Below, piece after piece: positions 15,648-24,265 of a stretch of DNA of 64,000 nucleotides. Numbering within the stretch: position 1 is the first letter of the stretch; each line of letters opens with the position of its first letter. A program made the position numbers and the translations under genes. The notes below the pieces were generated by a model. That model ran no database searches. It was not told the origin of the DNA and saw only the letters and a program-made list of their open reading frames with translations. The stretch is from CANKHJ01 sp035556495 (GTDB lineage: Bacteria > Pseudomonadota > Alphaproteobacteria > Rhizobiales > Xanthobacteraceae): contig DATMEW010000045.1 in assembly GCA_035556495.1 (NCBI GenBank), positions 1-64,000 of the forward strand, given 5' to 3'.

Positions 15648-16079
15648 ATGAAAATATTCCTTTTCCGCTTTTTCCCCTCCAACCTTGAGCAATCTTTCGA
15701 GAACACGAAGAAGCTTTCGGATTATCTGGGGGCGCTCACCAGAATGGTATTCATGGTGCCTTTGACCATGTTGGCCCTGGTATGGATCGCGACCGTCGAG
15801 CCCAGCGTCAGCCCGGAATACGTCAGCCTCATTCTCGTTACGCTTTATTTCGGCGTGCTGACCGCCTCGGTTTTCTTGTCGTTCTCCTGGCTCACGGCGG
15901 GCTATGTTCACGCTCTGATGTTTGGGCCACGGTGGCCCTCCTGGGCGACGATGGTGATTACTCCGCTGATCGCCGGCATACTCCTCAGCGCTCTCGGGAT
16001 CGTTATCTATGAGATTTCGGAAAATTCGGTTCTGCTCAAAGATGCGGTGAAACTGGGGGAAAAATTCAATCCGGACTGA
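15648..16079 (+). CDS. Hypothetical inner membrane protein
   Basis: The 143-residue product has about three transmembrane helices (roughly residues 32-50, 60-82 and 100-122) and ends in a short polar tail. The N-terminus is MKIFLFRFFPSNLEQSFENTKK. Codon use is less GC-biased than the neighbours and no Shine-Dalgarno is visible, so it may be leaderless or a recent arrival. I do not recognise the family. Confidence 0.6.
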   Translation: MKIFLFRFFPSNLEQSFENTKKLSDYLGALTRMVFMVPLTMLALVWIATVEPSVSPEYVSLILVTLYFGVLTASVFLSFSWLTAGYVHALMFGPRWPSWATMVITPLIAGILLSALGIVIYEISENSVLLKDAVKLGEKFNPD

Positions 16080-16345
16080 GCAGGATGGAAGGCGGGCCGG
16101 TTCGGCCGCATGCTGTCCTTGCGTCTTCGGGCGGCCGCCCGTCGCGCGGCAATGCGCAGCTCATACCGGCACTTCCGGCGCGGCATCAGCAAAGCTAGGA
16201 AACATCCTGTTCCGGTATCTTCGGGAATGCATCGGCAGAGCCGGCTGCGCGCGTGCCCGGAATTTTCGCATGTCCGGAAGATCGACGCGGACCTGCATTG
16301 CGGCAGGCGTGAGCGGGCGGGAGCGCCGGCTCCCGCCCTCTTGTG

Positions 16346-16564
16346 TCAGATGCCGAGTTTCTTGAGCTGGCCCGCCAGTTCCTGCGCCTGTGCCAGAGGC
16401 AGCTTGAGCGTCTGGGTCGCTCCGCCGATGGTGACCTGAACGGCGACAATTCCGGCGCCGTCCAGCGGGCCACCGCGGAACTGCGAGCCGACGACTTTGT
16501 CCACGGCGATTTCCTCGATGGAGGGGTCCCAGGCGCCGGTGGTTGCCGCGCTTGCTTCGGCCAT
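16346..16564 (-). CDS. Small hypothetical protein
   Basis: The 72-residue protein starts MAEASAATTGAWDPSIEE and ends PLAQAQELAGQLKKLGI. A Gly-rich beta segment (QFRGGPLDGAGIVAVQVTIGG) sits in the middle. GAGGAT lies seven bases before ATG 16564 and supports this start over the longer frame to 16651. There is no signal peptide or membrane helix. The function is unknown. Confidence 0.62.
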   Translation of the reverse strand: MAEASAATTGAWDPSIEEIAVDKVVGSQFRGGPLDGAGIVAVQVTIGGATQTLKLPLAQAQELAGQLKKLGI

Positions 16565-16984
16565 TGTCAGATCCTCATAAGGTTGAAGGTATGCGGCGGA
16601 GATAGCAAGAAAGCGCGGTGCGGTAAACGCAGCCGCCAGTCGGCTATGCAAGGTGCTGGCGACGCATCACCAGCAGCGGAACGCAGCGGACGGCGGCGCC
16701 ACCGGCGGCCGTCAAACCTTTGCCGCTTCGTCGCGATGAGCCACGCCGGCCGGGCTCCGCGTATGCCACGGCAGGCGGCCGGGTCGGTCGGCTGTCATCG
16801 CCGCCGCTGTCGGGCGCGGGATTTACGAAATCGAGGATGCAGCGGAGATGCGCCGGCGCTGAAGATTGCGGGAACCGTCACGCCGTCCGTCTCCGAAGGC
16901 GACGGCGTCGGAGCCTGCTCGCTGGTCCGGCGGGCCGGCCGCATCATTGCGCCTGCAAGCCGCAGCGCCGGTTGAAGCTGCCAC
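16565..16984. other. Intergenic stretch with no supported gene
   Basis: About 420 bases between the small protein and the cold-shock gene terminator. Frames here are short, Arg/Pro-rich and lack ribosome sites. No repeat or RNA fold stood out. Confidence 0.4.
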
Positions 16985-17012
16985 GAACGAAAACGGGCCC
17001 CGAAGGGCCCGT
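16985..17012 (-). terminator. Rho-independent terminator of the cold-shock gene
   Basis: On the reverse strand ACGGGCCC pairs with GGGCCCGT around a TTCG tetraloop (16993-17012), and TTTCGTT follows. It lies 25 bases after the stop codon of the double cold-shock gene. Confidence 0.8.
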
Positions 17013-17036
17013 TCCGTTCAATCGATCCGGCTCATC

Positions 17037-17681
17037 TCAAAATTGCTGGACCTTGAGGTTGCTCGCGGAGGATTTGCCGCGGCTGACGGTGACGTCGAAC
17101 TCCAGCAGTTGGCCTTCGCTGAGGCCGTTCAGGCCGGCGCGCTCGACCGCTGAGATATGGACGAAGACGTCCTTGCTGCCATCCTCGGGGGCGATGAAGC
17201 CGAAGCCCTTCACCATGTCGAACCACTTCACCCGGCCGACCTGGCGCACCGCTTCGACCGTGACATTGTCGTTGCGGAAATCGCCGCGGGAGTCGTTGTT
17301 GCGGGCGAAGGAGCGCGGCTGCTCGGGCGTTGCCGTGCTGGTGTCGACATCGATCACGCGGGTGACCTGCTGGCCCTTCTGGCCGGGGCCGACCTGGACG
17401 GTCAGCGTGGTGCCCGGATCGAGGGTGGAGACGCCGGCGGCTTCGAGAACCCGCACATGAAGAAACACGTCGCCGGAGCCGTCGCTCAGCGCCACGAAGC
17501 CGAAGCCCTTCTCGCCGTTGAACCACTTCACAGTGGCGGTCTGCTCCGGACCGGACGGGGCCTCGGCGGCAGCCCGGGGCGGTCCGCTCGGCCGCCTGAA
17601 CGAAGGCATCGGCATGCCCCGATCGTCATCCTCGACATCATACCGGCGGCTGCCTCGATCGAAATTCTTGCCTCGTCCCAT
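17037..17681 (-). CDS. Double cold-shock-domain protein
   Basis: The 214-residue protein has two CspA-type OB folds joined by a linker. The first (about 54-120) has VKWFNGEKGFGFVAL and DVFLHV. The second (about 143-212) has VKWFDMVKGFGFIAP and DVFVHISAVERAGL. KGFGF and DVF-H are the RNP1 and RNP2 nucleic-acid-binding motifs. A basic and acidic N-terminal tail (MGRGKNFDRGSRRYDVEDDD) precedes them. Two-domain Csp proteins are common in alphaproteobacteria and act as RNA chaperones. Start ATG 17681 is chosen from this typical tail; the frame extends to 17801. A TTCG terminator follows. Confidence 0.93.
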   Translation of the reverse strand: MGRGKNFDRGSRRYDVEDDDRGMPMPSFRRPSGPPRAAAEAPSGPEQTATVKWFNGEKGFGFVALSDGSGDVFLHVRVLEAAGVSTLDPGTTLTVQVGPGQKGQQVTRVIDVDTSTATPEQPRSFARNNDSRGDFRNDNVTVEAVRQVGRVKWFDMVKGFGFIAPEDGSKDVFVHISAVERAGLNGLSEGQLLEFDVTVSRGKSSASNLKVQQF

Positions 17682-17846
17682 CGTCTGATCCGTTAAGAGT
17701 TCAATGTTCCATTTTGTCATGACTTTCGGACAAGCACCAGCGCCGGTTGTAGCGCGCCGGACAGGCCTCCCGCGAAAATCGTAGCATAGCATAGCAAACA
17801 ACCGGCCGGCCGACGAGCCCGAAAACGCCGGCTGGGCGCGGTGGAA

Positions 17847-18620
17847 TCACCGGCCCCGGAACACGGGCTGGCGTTTCTCCAGAAAGGCGCGGCGGCCTTC
17901 CGCGAGATCCTCGCTGCGGGCGCAGATGGCCGCCAGTTCCTCGCAGCGTGCGAGGTCGCGGGCGGCGGGGCCCTTGGCGATTTCGGAGATGATGCCCTTG
18001 TTCGCATGAACCGAGAGCGGCGCGTTTCCGGCGATGCCGCCGGCATAATCCCGCGTGAAGGCTTCGAGTTCGGCCGCAGCGACAAGCCGGTTGGCAAGGC
18101 CGATCCGCAACGCTTCGGCGGCGTTGTAGCGCCGCGCGGTGAAAAGAATTTCCTTCGTCGCTGGCACCCCGACGGTCTCCACCACCCATTCCACGAACTG
18201 CGGCCGATAGGCGATGCCGAGCCGGCCGGCGGGAATGGCGAAAACGGCGTCGTCTGCCACGATCCGCAGGTCGCAGGCGCAGGCCAGAGCCACGCCGCCG
18301 CCCATGCAATAGCCATGGATCATGGCAACCACGGGCTTCCGGCAGGCGCGCACCCCTTCATAGAACGCCAGCCCCGGCCGCTGGCGGGGGTCCGTGTTCT
18401 CCGGCGGCTTTTCCTGCTCGCCGATGTCCGCTCCGGAGACCCATGCCTTGCCGTTGCCTTTCAGCACGATCACGCGCACGTCCGGATCGGCCTCGAAGCG
18501 GTCGATGATGTCCGCGCCGGCCTGGGCCATTTCGAGGGAGATGGCGTTGCGGCGTTCCGGGTGGTTGAACGTCAGCCAGCCGATTCCGTCGGCGACCTCG
18601 GCCAGCATTCTGTCGGTCAT
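17847..18620 (-). CDS. Crotonase-superfamily protein (enoyl-CoA hydratase/isomerase fold)
   Basis: The 257-residue protein has the crotonase core: LTFNHPERRNAIS, GKAWVSGADIGE (the CoA pocket), and the oxyanion-hole stretch HGYCMGGGVALACACDLRI. At the site where true enoyl-CoA hydratases carry a catalytic Glu (as in rat Glu144), this protein reads FAIPAGRLGIAYRP, with Ala. It may therefore be an isomerase, decarboxylase or thioesterase-like member rather than a hydratase. It starts 16 bases after the CoA-transferase stop, so the two are one operon acting on an acyl-CoA. Confidence 0.88.
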   Translation of the reverse strand: MTDRMLAEVADGIGWLTFNHPERRNAISLEMAQAGADIIDRFEADPDVRVIVLKGNGKAWVSGADIGEQEKPPENTDPRQRPGLAFYEGVRACRKPVVAMIHGYCMGGGVALACACDLRIVADDAVFAIPAGRLGIAYRPQFVEWVVETVGVPATKEILFTARRYNAAEALRIGLANRLVAAAELEAFTRDYAGGIAGNAPLSVHANKGIISEIAKGPAARDLARCEELAAICARSEDLAEGRRAFLEKRQPVFRGR

Positions 18621-18636
18621 GTGAGCGATCTCCGGA

Positions 18637-19842
18637 TCAGATGACGCCTTGTCCGCGCAGGGCGGCGATCTCGGCCGCGCTGTAGCCGAGCCCGGCGAGG
18701 ATTTCGTCGGAATGCTCGCCGGCCTCGGGTGCGGCGGCGACCAGTTGCGAATCCGTCCGCGACAGATGAACCGGCTGGCCGACGATCGAGAGCGTTCCCA
18801 GCGCCTTCGAGGGGACATTCTGCACGATGCCGGAATGAGCCACTTGCGGATCGGCGAAGGTCTGGTCGATGCTGTTGATGGGGCCGGCGGGCACGCCATG
18901 CTTGTTCAGCCGTTCGATCAGCGCCGCCGAATCTTCCTTCGTCGTCAGTTCCTCGATGATGGCGTTGAGCCTGTCGCGGTTGGTCCGGCGCGCCTTGGGG
19001 GTCGCGAAGTCCGGGTCGTCCCGGAGGTGTTCCAACTCCATGGCGGCGCAGAAGCGCGGCCACAGGAAGGGCGGCGGGGCGATATTGATATGGCCGTCGC
19101 GGGTGCGGTAGCAGCCGGTCGGCACGCCGGAAGGATGGTCGTTGCCGACCTGTCCGGGCACGTCGCCGTTCATGGTCCAGCGCGCGCCCTGAAAATCCAG
19201 CATGAAGATTTGGGCTTCGAGCAGGTTGGTCTTAACCCACTGTCCCTCGCCGGAAACCTCCCGTTCCAACAGGGCGGTCAATGCGCCGATGGCGGCGAAC
19301 AGCCCCGAGCTGAGATCGGCGATGGGGATGCCGACGCGCATCGGGCCGCGTCCCGGCTCTCCGGTGATGCTCATGAGGCCGCCGACACCCTGGGCGATCT
19401 GATCGACGCCGGGCCGGTCCCGATAGGGACCATCTTCGCCGAAGCCGGAAATGCTGACATAGACCAGACGCGGATTGATGGTCCGCAGGGTCTCGTAGTC
19501 GATCCCCAGCCGGCTCTTCACGTCCGGCCGGTAGTTCTCCACCAGCACGTCGGCGGTTTCGACCAGCTTCTTGAGGATCGCGATTCCCTCGGGCGTCTTC
19601 AGGTTCAGCGTGATGCTGCGCTTGTTGCGGTGCAGGTTCTGGAAGTCGGGATCATGGCGTCCGGAGAAATCATTGTCGTCGCCCGGCATTTCCACCTTGA
19701 TGACGTCCGCGCCCCAATCTGCGAACTGCCGCACGCAGGTCGGCCCCGCCCGCACGCGGGTGAGATCGACGACCTTGAATCGTTTGAGCGCCTGCGAACC
19801 CGCCGGGCTGGTGGGATCCGGATTGCGGGGCTGCGGGGCCAT
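18637..19842 (-). CDS. Class III CoA-transferase (CaiB/BaiF family)
   Basis: The 401-residue protein has the family N-terminal Rossmann part (FKVVDLTRVRAGPTCVRQFADWGADVIKVE), NLHRNKRSITLNLKTPEG, ETADVLVENYRPDVKSRLG, and GQWVKTNLLEAQIFMLDFQ. It transfers CoA between carboxylic acids through an Asp anhydride. Start ATG 19842 has a strong GGGAGG site six bases upstream. With the crotonase it forms a two-gene unit for activating and processing an organic acid. The substrate is unknown. Confidence 0.92.
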   Translation of the reverse strand: MAPQPRNPDPTSPAGSQALKRFKVVDLTRVRAGPTCVRQFADWGADVIKVEMPGDDNDFSGRHDPDFQNLHRNKRSITLNLKTPEGIAILKKLVETADVLVENYRPDVKSRLGIDYETLRTINPRLVYVSISGFGEDGPYRDRPGVDQIAQGVGGLMSITGEPGRGPMRVGIPIADLSSGLFAAIGALTALLEREVSGEGQWVKTNLLEAQIFMLDFQGARWTMNGDVPGQVGNDHPSGVPTGCYRTRDGHINIAPPPFLWPRFCAAMELEHLRDDPDFATPKARRTNRDRLNAIIEELTTKEDSAALIERLNKHGVPAGPINSIDQTFADPQVAHSGIVQNVPSKALGTLSIVGQPVHLSRTDSQLVAAAPEAGEHSDEILAGLGYSAAEIAALRGQGVI

Positions 19843-20213
19843 GTTTCCTCCCTGGGGTGCGACGGATGGCGCAACTCGGCTTCTGATAGGTGCAAATCCG
19901 CGGCAAGACAAACCGGCCACGGGATTCTCCGGCCGGACGGGCGGGCCGTCGATCCGGCCGCAGGCGATCCGCTGTTTTCCGGCCGGTCCCGCGCGATGGC
20001 GCCTCTCCCGGTCCGCAGGGCAGGCGCGGGAATAGTGCGACATTTTGTTCACCCGCCGTTCAGACAAGAAGTGTTCCAACCCACGTCGGCTGGGCGAGGC
20101 AGAGCGAGAAGCGACGTGGTGCAGGAGTGCGCCATCTGAATTTCTTGCGTACGCGGCCTGTCCCGGCTTTCCGGCGACGAGCGTCGCATCGATTCAGTTT
20201 TCTGAGGATATCC
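19843..20213. other. Divergent promoter region
   Basis: About 370 bases between the reverse CoA-transferase gene and the forward flavoprotein/methyltransferase gene. It should hold both promoters. I see no clear palindrome or consensus hexamer pair. The AT-rich part at about 20030-20060 (ATTTTGTTCACC) is the most promoter-like. Confidence 0.35.
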
Positions 20214-22355
20214 ATGAAAAAGGTCGCGGTGGTCGGCGGAGGTCCCGGCGGGCTGTTCGCTGCGCGCATGTTGTCCGAAACATGCGGCGAGCTGTGCGAT
20301 GTCACCATCATCGAGGCGCAGGGACGCCTCGGCGGCAAGATCGTCACCCGCACGTTTTCGACGGCGCCGGTTCGATACGAGGCCGGCCTTGCCGAATTCT
20401 ATGACTATTCCCGCTTCGGCGTGGATCCGATCCGGGAACTGATCGGCAAGCTGGGCCTGAAAACGGTCGATATGGCGGGACCGACCGTCATCCTCGGCGA
20501 CAAGATCCTCAAGACCGATCGCGACATCCGGACGAAGCTGGGCGAGGCCGCGGCAATCGCGATCGATGCTTTTCATGACCGCTGCGAGGAGCTTTATGCC
20601 TCCGAAGATTATTACGAGACCTATTGGCGGGACGACAACGAACACCCGCTCGCGGACCGGCGGTTCTCGGATCTCCTGAACGAAATTCCGAACGAACTGG
20701 CCCGGCGCTATGTTGCGACCGCAGTGCATTCCGACGTTGCCGCGCCGCCGCATCTGACCAACGCGCTGAACGGCGTGAAGAACGTCCTGATGGACAACGA
20801 CGCCTATATGCGCCTCTACGGCATCGAGGGCGGCAACGAACGGCTCATCGAGCGCCTGGTGGAAACCAATACGGCTCGCGTGCGCCTGAACAGCCGGGTT
20901 CTGCGCGTGGCCAAGGCGGACGAATCCTATCGGCTGACGATCCAGGCGAACGGCGCGACCACGGAGGAGGATTTCGATTTCGTTCTGCTCGCGCTGCCGA
21001 ACATCTGGCTCCAGGGCATCGATTTCGTCGGCCGGCGTCTGCGCAAGGCCATGGAAGCCCATCTCGCGCATTATGATCGTCCCGCCCATTACCTGCGAGT
21101 GAACGTGCTGTTCAAGACCCCGTTCTGGCGCCAGCGCGTCAAGGGCGCGTTCTTCATGCAGGACGCCTTCGGCGGCGTCTGCCTTTATGACGAAGGCGTT
21201 CGCTATCCCGATCAGACCCATGGTTCGCTCGGCTGGCTGATCTCCGGCAACGACGCCATGGCGATGGCCAATCTCAGCGACGAGGAGATCGTCGCCCGGG
21301 CGCTCGATCAGTTGCCGCCGCAACTCGCCCATGGCCGAGACGAGGTGCTGGAATCGCGCGTTCAGCGCTGGATGGGCGCGGTGAACGCCATTCCGGGCGG
21401 GCATCCGGTGCATGAACTGCAAAAGCGTCATCAGCCGGAGCCGAAAGATCATCCCGGCCTGATCACGATCGGCGACTATCTGTTCGACTCCACCGTGAAC
21501 GCGGTGCATGATTCCGCTGAGTTCGGCGCCGGTATCATCATGACCGAGGTTCGTCGTGCGCATTATATGCTGGCCGAAGACGATCTCGTGCCGTCGGAGG
21601 CGAATGACGGGGCGCTCGGCGCCGATTATCACGACGCCTATGCCGGCGACATGACTTACGAGGATTCATTCGCAGAGTATTTCTGCGAGTATTATACGAC
21701 CGACCTCATCAAGACGATCTGGGGCCGCAAGCCGCCCTACAAGCTGCTCGATGTCGGCAGCGCCACCGGCATCACCATCGAGCTGTTCGACAAGCTCGGC
21801 GTCGAGGCCTGGGGCGTGGAGAATTCCGCCCATATCCATGCGCGGACGCTTGAAAAGTGGAAGCATCGCAACTTTCTCGGCGATGTCCGCGCGCTGCCGT
21901 TCGAGGATAATTCGTTCGATTTCGTGTATGATACCTGCCTCTGCTATCTGCCCGAGGAAGATCTCGATACGGCGATTTCCGAGCTGTTCCGGGTTGCGAA
22001 AACCGGTGTGTTCTTCGGCGGCATCACGTCGGACATGACGCGGGAGGTGATCGAACGGCATGAGCTGTTCCGCGGCGTTCAGAGCCTGATGACCGCGTGG
22101 GAATGGGCCGAACGCTTCACCAAGAACGGCTTCCGCATGGCGATCGTGAACCCGAAGACCCTGAAGAAGGCATGGAAGATCGAGTGCGAGTCCAACGAAG
22201 GGGACTTCCCCTGGTATCCGGACATGCGCACGATGCGCTCCTGCTTTTATACCAAGCCGCAAGCCACGGCGGCGTTGCAGGCTGCGGGGATCGAGGTGCG
22301 TGCGGCGCCTGTCCGCAGCGGAGCCGACAGCGGAGAGCTGATCGGGCTGCGGTAG
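20214..22355 (+). CDS. Fusion of FAD-dependent oxidoreductase and SAM methyltransferase
   Basis: The 713-residue protein has two enzymes. Residues 1 to about 465 are an amine-oxidase-like flavoprotein: VVGGGPGGLFAARM (about 6-19) is the dinucleotide-binding fold, IIEAQGRLGGK continues the FAD site, and GDYLFDSTVNAVHDSAEFG lies near the second FAD contact. Residues about 475-713 are a class I methyltransferase: LLDVGSATGITIELF (about 509-523) is motif I, and LPFEDNSFDFVYDTCLCYLP is the acidic and post-I region. Start ATG 20214 fits the Rossmann beginning. The next gene, 24 bases on, is an ABC exporter, suggesting that a small product is oxidised, methylated and exported. I know of no characterised protein with this exact plan. 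Confidence 0.88.
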   Translation: MKKVAVVGGGPGGLFAARMLSETCGELCDVTIIEAQGRLGGKIVTRTFSTAPVRYEAGLAEFYDYSRFGVDPIRELIGKLGLKTVDMAGPTVILGDKILKTDRDIRTKLGEAAAIAIDAFHDRCEELYASEDYYETYWRDDNEHPLADRRFSDLLNEIPNELARRYVATAVHSDVAAPPHLTNALNGVKNVLMDNDAYMRLYGIEGGNERLIERLVETNTARVRLNSRVLRVAKADESYRLTIQANGATTEEDFDFVLLALPNIWLQGIDFVGRRLRKAMEAHLAHYDRPAHYLRVNVLFKTPFWRQRVKGAFFMQDAFGGVCLYDEGVRYPDQTHGSLGWLISGNDAMAMANLSDEEIVARALDQLPPQLAHGRDEVLESRVQRWMGAVNAIPGGHPVHELQKRHQPEPKDHPGLITIGDYLFDSTVNAVHDSAEFGAGIIMTEVRRAHYMLAEDDLVPSEANDGALGADYHDAYAGDMTYEDSFAEYFCEYYTTDLIKTIWGRKPPYKLLDVGSATGITIELFDKLGVEAWGVENSAHIHARTLEKWKHRNFLGDVRALPFEDNSFDFVYDTCLCYLPEEDLDTAISELFRVAKTGVFFGGITSDMTREVIERHELFRGVQSLMTAWEWAERFTKNGFRMAIVNPKTLKKAWKIECESNEGDFPWYPDMRTMRSCFYTKPQATAALQAAGIEVRAAPVRSGADSGELIGLR

Positions 22356-22379
22356 CTGCCTCGGCTGGAGGCGAGCATC

Positions 22380-24200
22380 GTGAGCGGTCAGGAGACAGGA
22401 ACTGAGCCGGACGAAGATCTGGCTCAGTATATCGGCGACGAAGATGAAGACGAGGAATTGCAGCCGGGCCAGCTCGGCCGCATGGTGCGATTCCTTCGCC
22501 CGTATTTCAAACCTTATGCCAGGACGCTCTGGGCCGTCGGCGGGCTGCTGCTGCTCCAGACCATCCTCAACGCATCATTCCCCATCGCCACTCGCTATCT
22601 GATCGACGACGGACTCGTCGAGCGGAACTGGGATGCGCTGGTCACCGTATTGATCTTCCTGGGCTTCGCGGCGCTCGCCGTTTCGCTGGTCGCCATCCTC
22701 AACGATTATCTCTTTGCGCGCCTTGCAGCGAATGTCGTGAAAGATCTGCGCGGCGCGCTGTTCGAACATATCCAGCGCCTGCCGATGCCGTATTTCCAGC
22801 GCACGGCCTCGGGGCAACTGCTATCGAGATTCTCCGGGGATATCGTCGCCACGGAGACGCTGCTGGTGCATCTGGTGACCGGCCTGATGATGCCGCTGCT
22901 GGAGGTGATCTATGCGACGGCTCTGATGTTCTATTTCAACGTCTGGCTCGGCCTGATCGGGCTGTCGGTCTTTCCGATGATCCTGCTCGGCCCGCGGCTC
23001 TTTTCAGGCCGCGCTTTTGGACTGTCCTATGAGAAGCGCAGCCGCGAGGCGGACCTTCTGTCGGCGGCGCATGAGAATGTCACAGCGCAGCCCGTCGTTC
23101 AGGCTTTCGGCCTTCAGGCTCAGGCGATCTCCCGCTACCGGCACCGCAATCTCGAATGGGTCCGGTATGCCTTCCGGATGAATTTCTTCGCCGGTCTGGC
23201 GGAAAGCTCCGCCTATATGGGCGTGTATGTGATCCATGTCGTCATCGTCGGGCTGGGGGCCTATTGGGCTTATAGCGATGTGATCTCGATCGGGACGCTG
23301 GTGGCTTTCGAGGCGATGTTCATCTCGATGGGATATGCGCTCACCGATGTCTCCCAGTTTATCCCGACGCTGGCTCAGGCGGCCGGCTCCGTGCAGCATC
23401 TGGAAGAAGTATTCGATGAACCCCGGAGCATTTCCGATGCGCCCGGCGCGCGGGTCGCGCCGCGCATGGAGTCATCCCTGCGGGTCGAGAATGTCAGTTT
23501 TGCTTATCCGGACGGCCGGCAGGCGTTGCAGGATGTCAGTTTCGCAGTCGGGAAGAACAGCTATGTCGCGCTGGTCGGCCGGTCGGGGTCCGGCAAGAGC
23601 ACGCTGCTCAGCCTGCTGCTGCGTTTCTATGATCCGACCGCAGGCCGGCTGACGCTGGACGGCGTCGATCTGCGGGAGATCACCCAGGACTCCCTGCGCA
23701 GCCAGATCGGCATCGTGTTTCAGGACAGCTTTCTCTTCAATGCGTCGATCATCGACAATGTCCGAGTCGGCAAGGCCGACGCGACGCCGGATGAGGTGAG
23801 GGCGGCGCTGCAATCCGCCGAAATCTGGGAAGCGGTGCAGGCGCTGCCGGCGGGTCTTGAAACCATCGTCGGGGAGCGCGGGGGACGCCTCTCCGGCGGG
23901 CAGCGCCAGCGGATCGCCATCGCGCGCGCCCTGGTGCGCGATCCGGAGATCCTCATTCTCGATGAGGCGACCAGCGCTCTCGATGCCGTCGCCGAAGCCG
24001 CCATCAACATCACGCTGGAACGCGTTGCGCGAAGCCGGACCGTCATCAACGTCACACATCGCCTGAGCAACGTGACCGGCGCGGACCGGATCGTGCTTCT
24101 TCAGGATGGCCGTATCGTCGCGACCGGCGACCACCCCACGCTGCTGGCGGCGCATGGAGCTTATGCTGCCCTCTGGCGGGCCCAGCAGCGCGACGCCTGA
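22380..24200 (+). CDS. ABC exporter, fused permease-ATPase (MsbA-like)
   Basis: The 606-residue half-transporter has an acidic N-terminal tail, six transmembrane helices (about residues 45-340), and a C-terminal ATPase. Walker A is GRSGSGKST (about 400-408), the Q-loop is in GIVFQDSFLF, the signature is LSGGQRQR, Walker B is ILILDEATS, and the switch is VTHRLS. It would dimerise in the inner membrane and export lipid, peptide or small molecule. The GTG start at 22380 follows GGAGGCGAGC. It is evidently co-transcribed with the upstream fusion enzyme and is followed by a hairpin terminator. Confidence 0.92.
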   Translation: MSGQETGTEPDEDLAQYIGDEDEDEELQPGQLGRMVRFLRPYFKPYARTLWAVGGLLLLQTILNASFPIATRYLIDDGLVERNWDALVTVLIFLGFAALAVSLVAILNDYLFARLAANVVKDLRGALFEHIQRLPMPYFQRTASGQLLSRFSGDIVATETLLVHLVTGLMMPLLEVIYATALMFYFNVWLGLIGLSVFPMILLGPRLFSGRAFGLSYEKRSREADLLSAAHENVTAQPVVQAFGLQAQAISRYRHRNLEWVRYAFRMNFFAGLAESSAYMGVYVIHVVIVGLGAYWAYSDVISIGTLVAFEAMFISMGYALTDVSQFIPTLAQAAGSVQHLEEVFDEPRSISDAPGARVAPRMESSLRVENVSFAYPDGRQALQDVSFAVGKNSYVALVGRSGSGKSTLLSLLLRFYDPTAGRLTLDGVDLREITQDSLRSQIGIVFQDSFLFNASIIDNVRVGKADATPDEVRAALQSAEIWEAVQALPAGLETIVGERGGRLSGGQRQRIAIARALVRDPEILILDEATSALDAVAEAAINITLERVARSRTVINVTHRLSNVTGADRIVLLQDGRIVATGDHPTLLAAHGAYAALWRAQQRDA

Positions 24201-24209
24201 AAAATGAGA

Positions 24210-24239
24210 GGGCGCGCTACCGGTGAGGATAGCGCGCCC
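24210..24239. terminator. Hairpin between convergent genes
   Basis: GGGCGCGCTA (24210-24219) pairs perfectly with TAGCGCGCCC (24230-24239) around a 10-base loop. It sits between the exporter stop (24200) and the oxygenase stop (24266) and could serve both. A TTTTT follows seven bases away on the reverse strand. Confidence 0.6.
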
Positions 24240-24265
24240 GAAAGTCGTGCCGGCCAGGGCCGGCG

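Noticed and set aside
15268..15650. Integrated element at tRNA-Glu
   Set aside because: No integrase gene, no repeat of the tRNA 3' end and no clear shift in gene content downstream.
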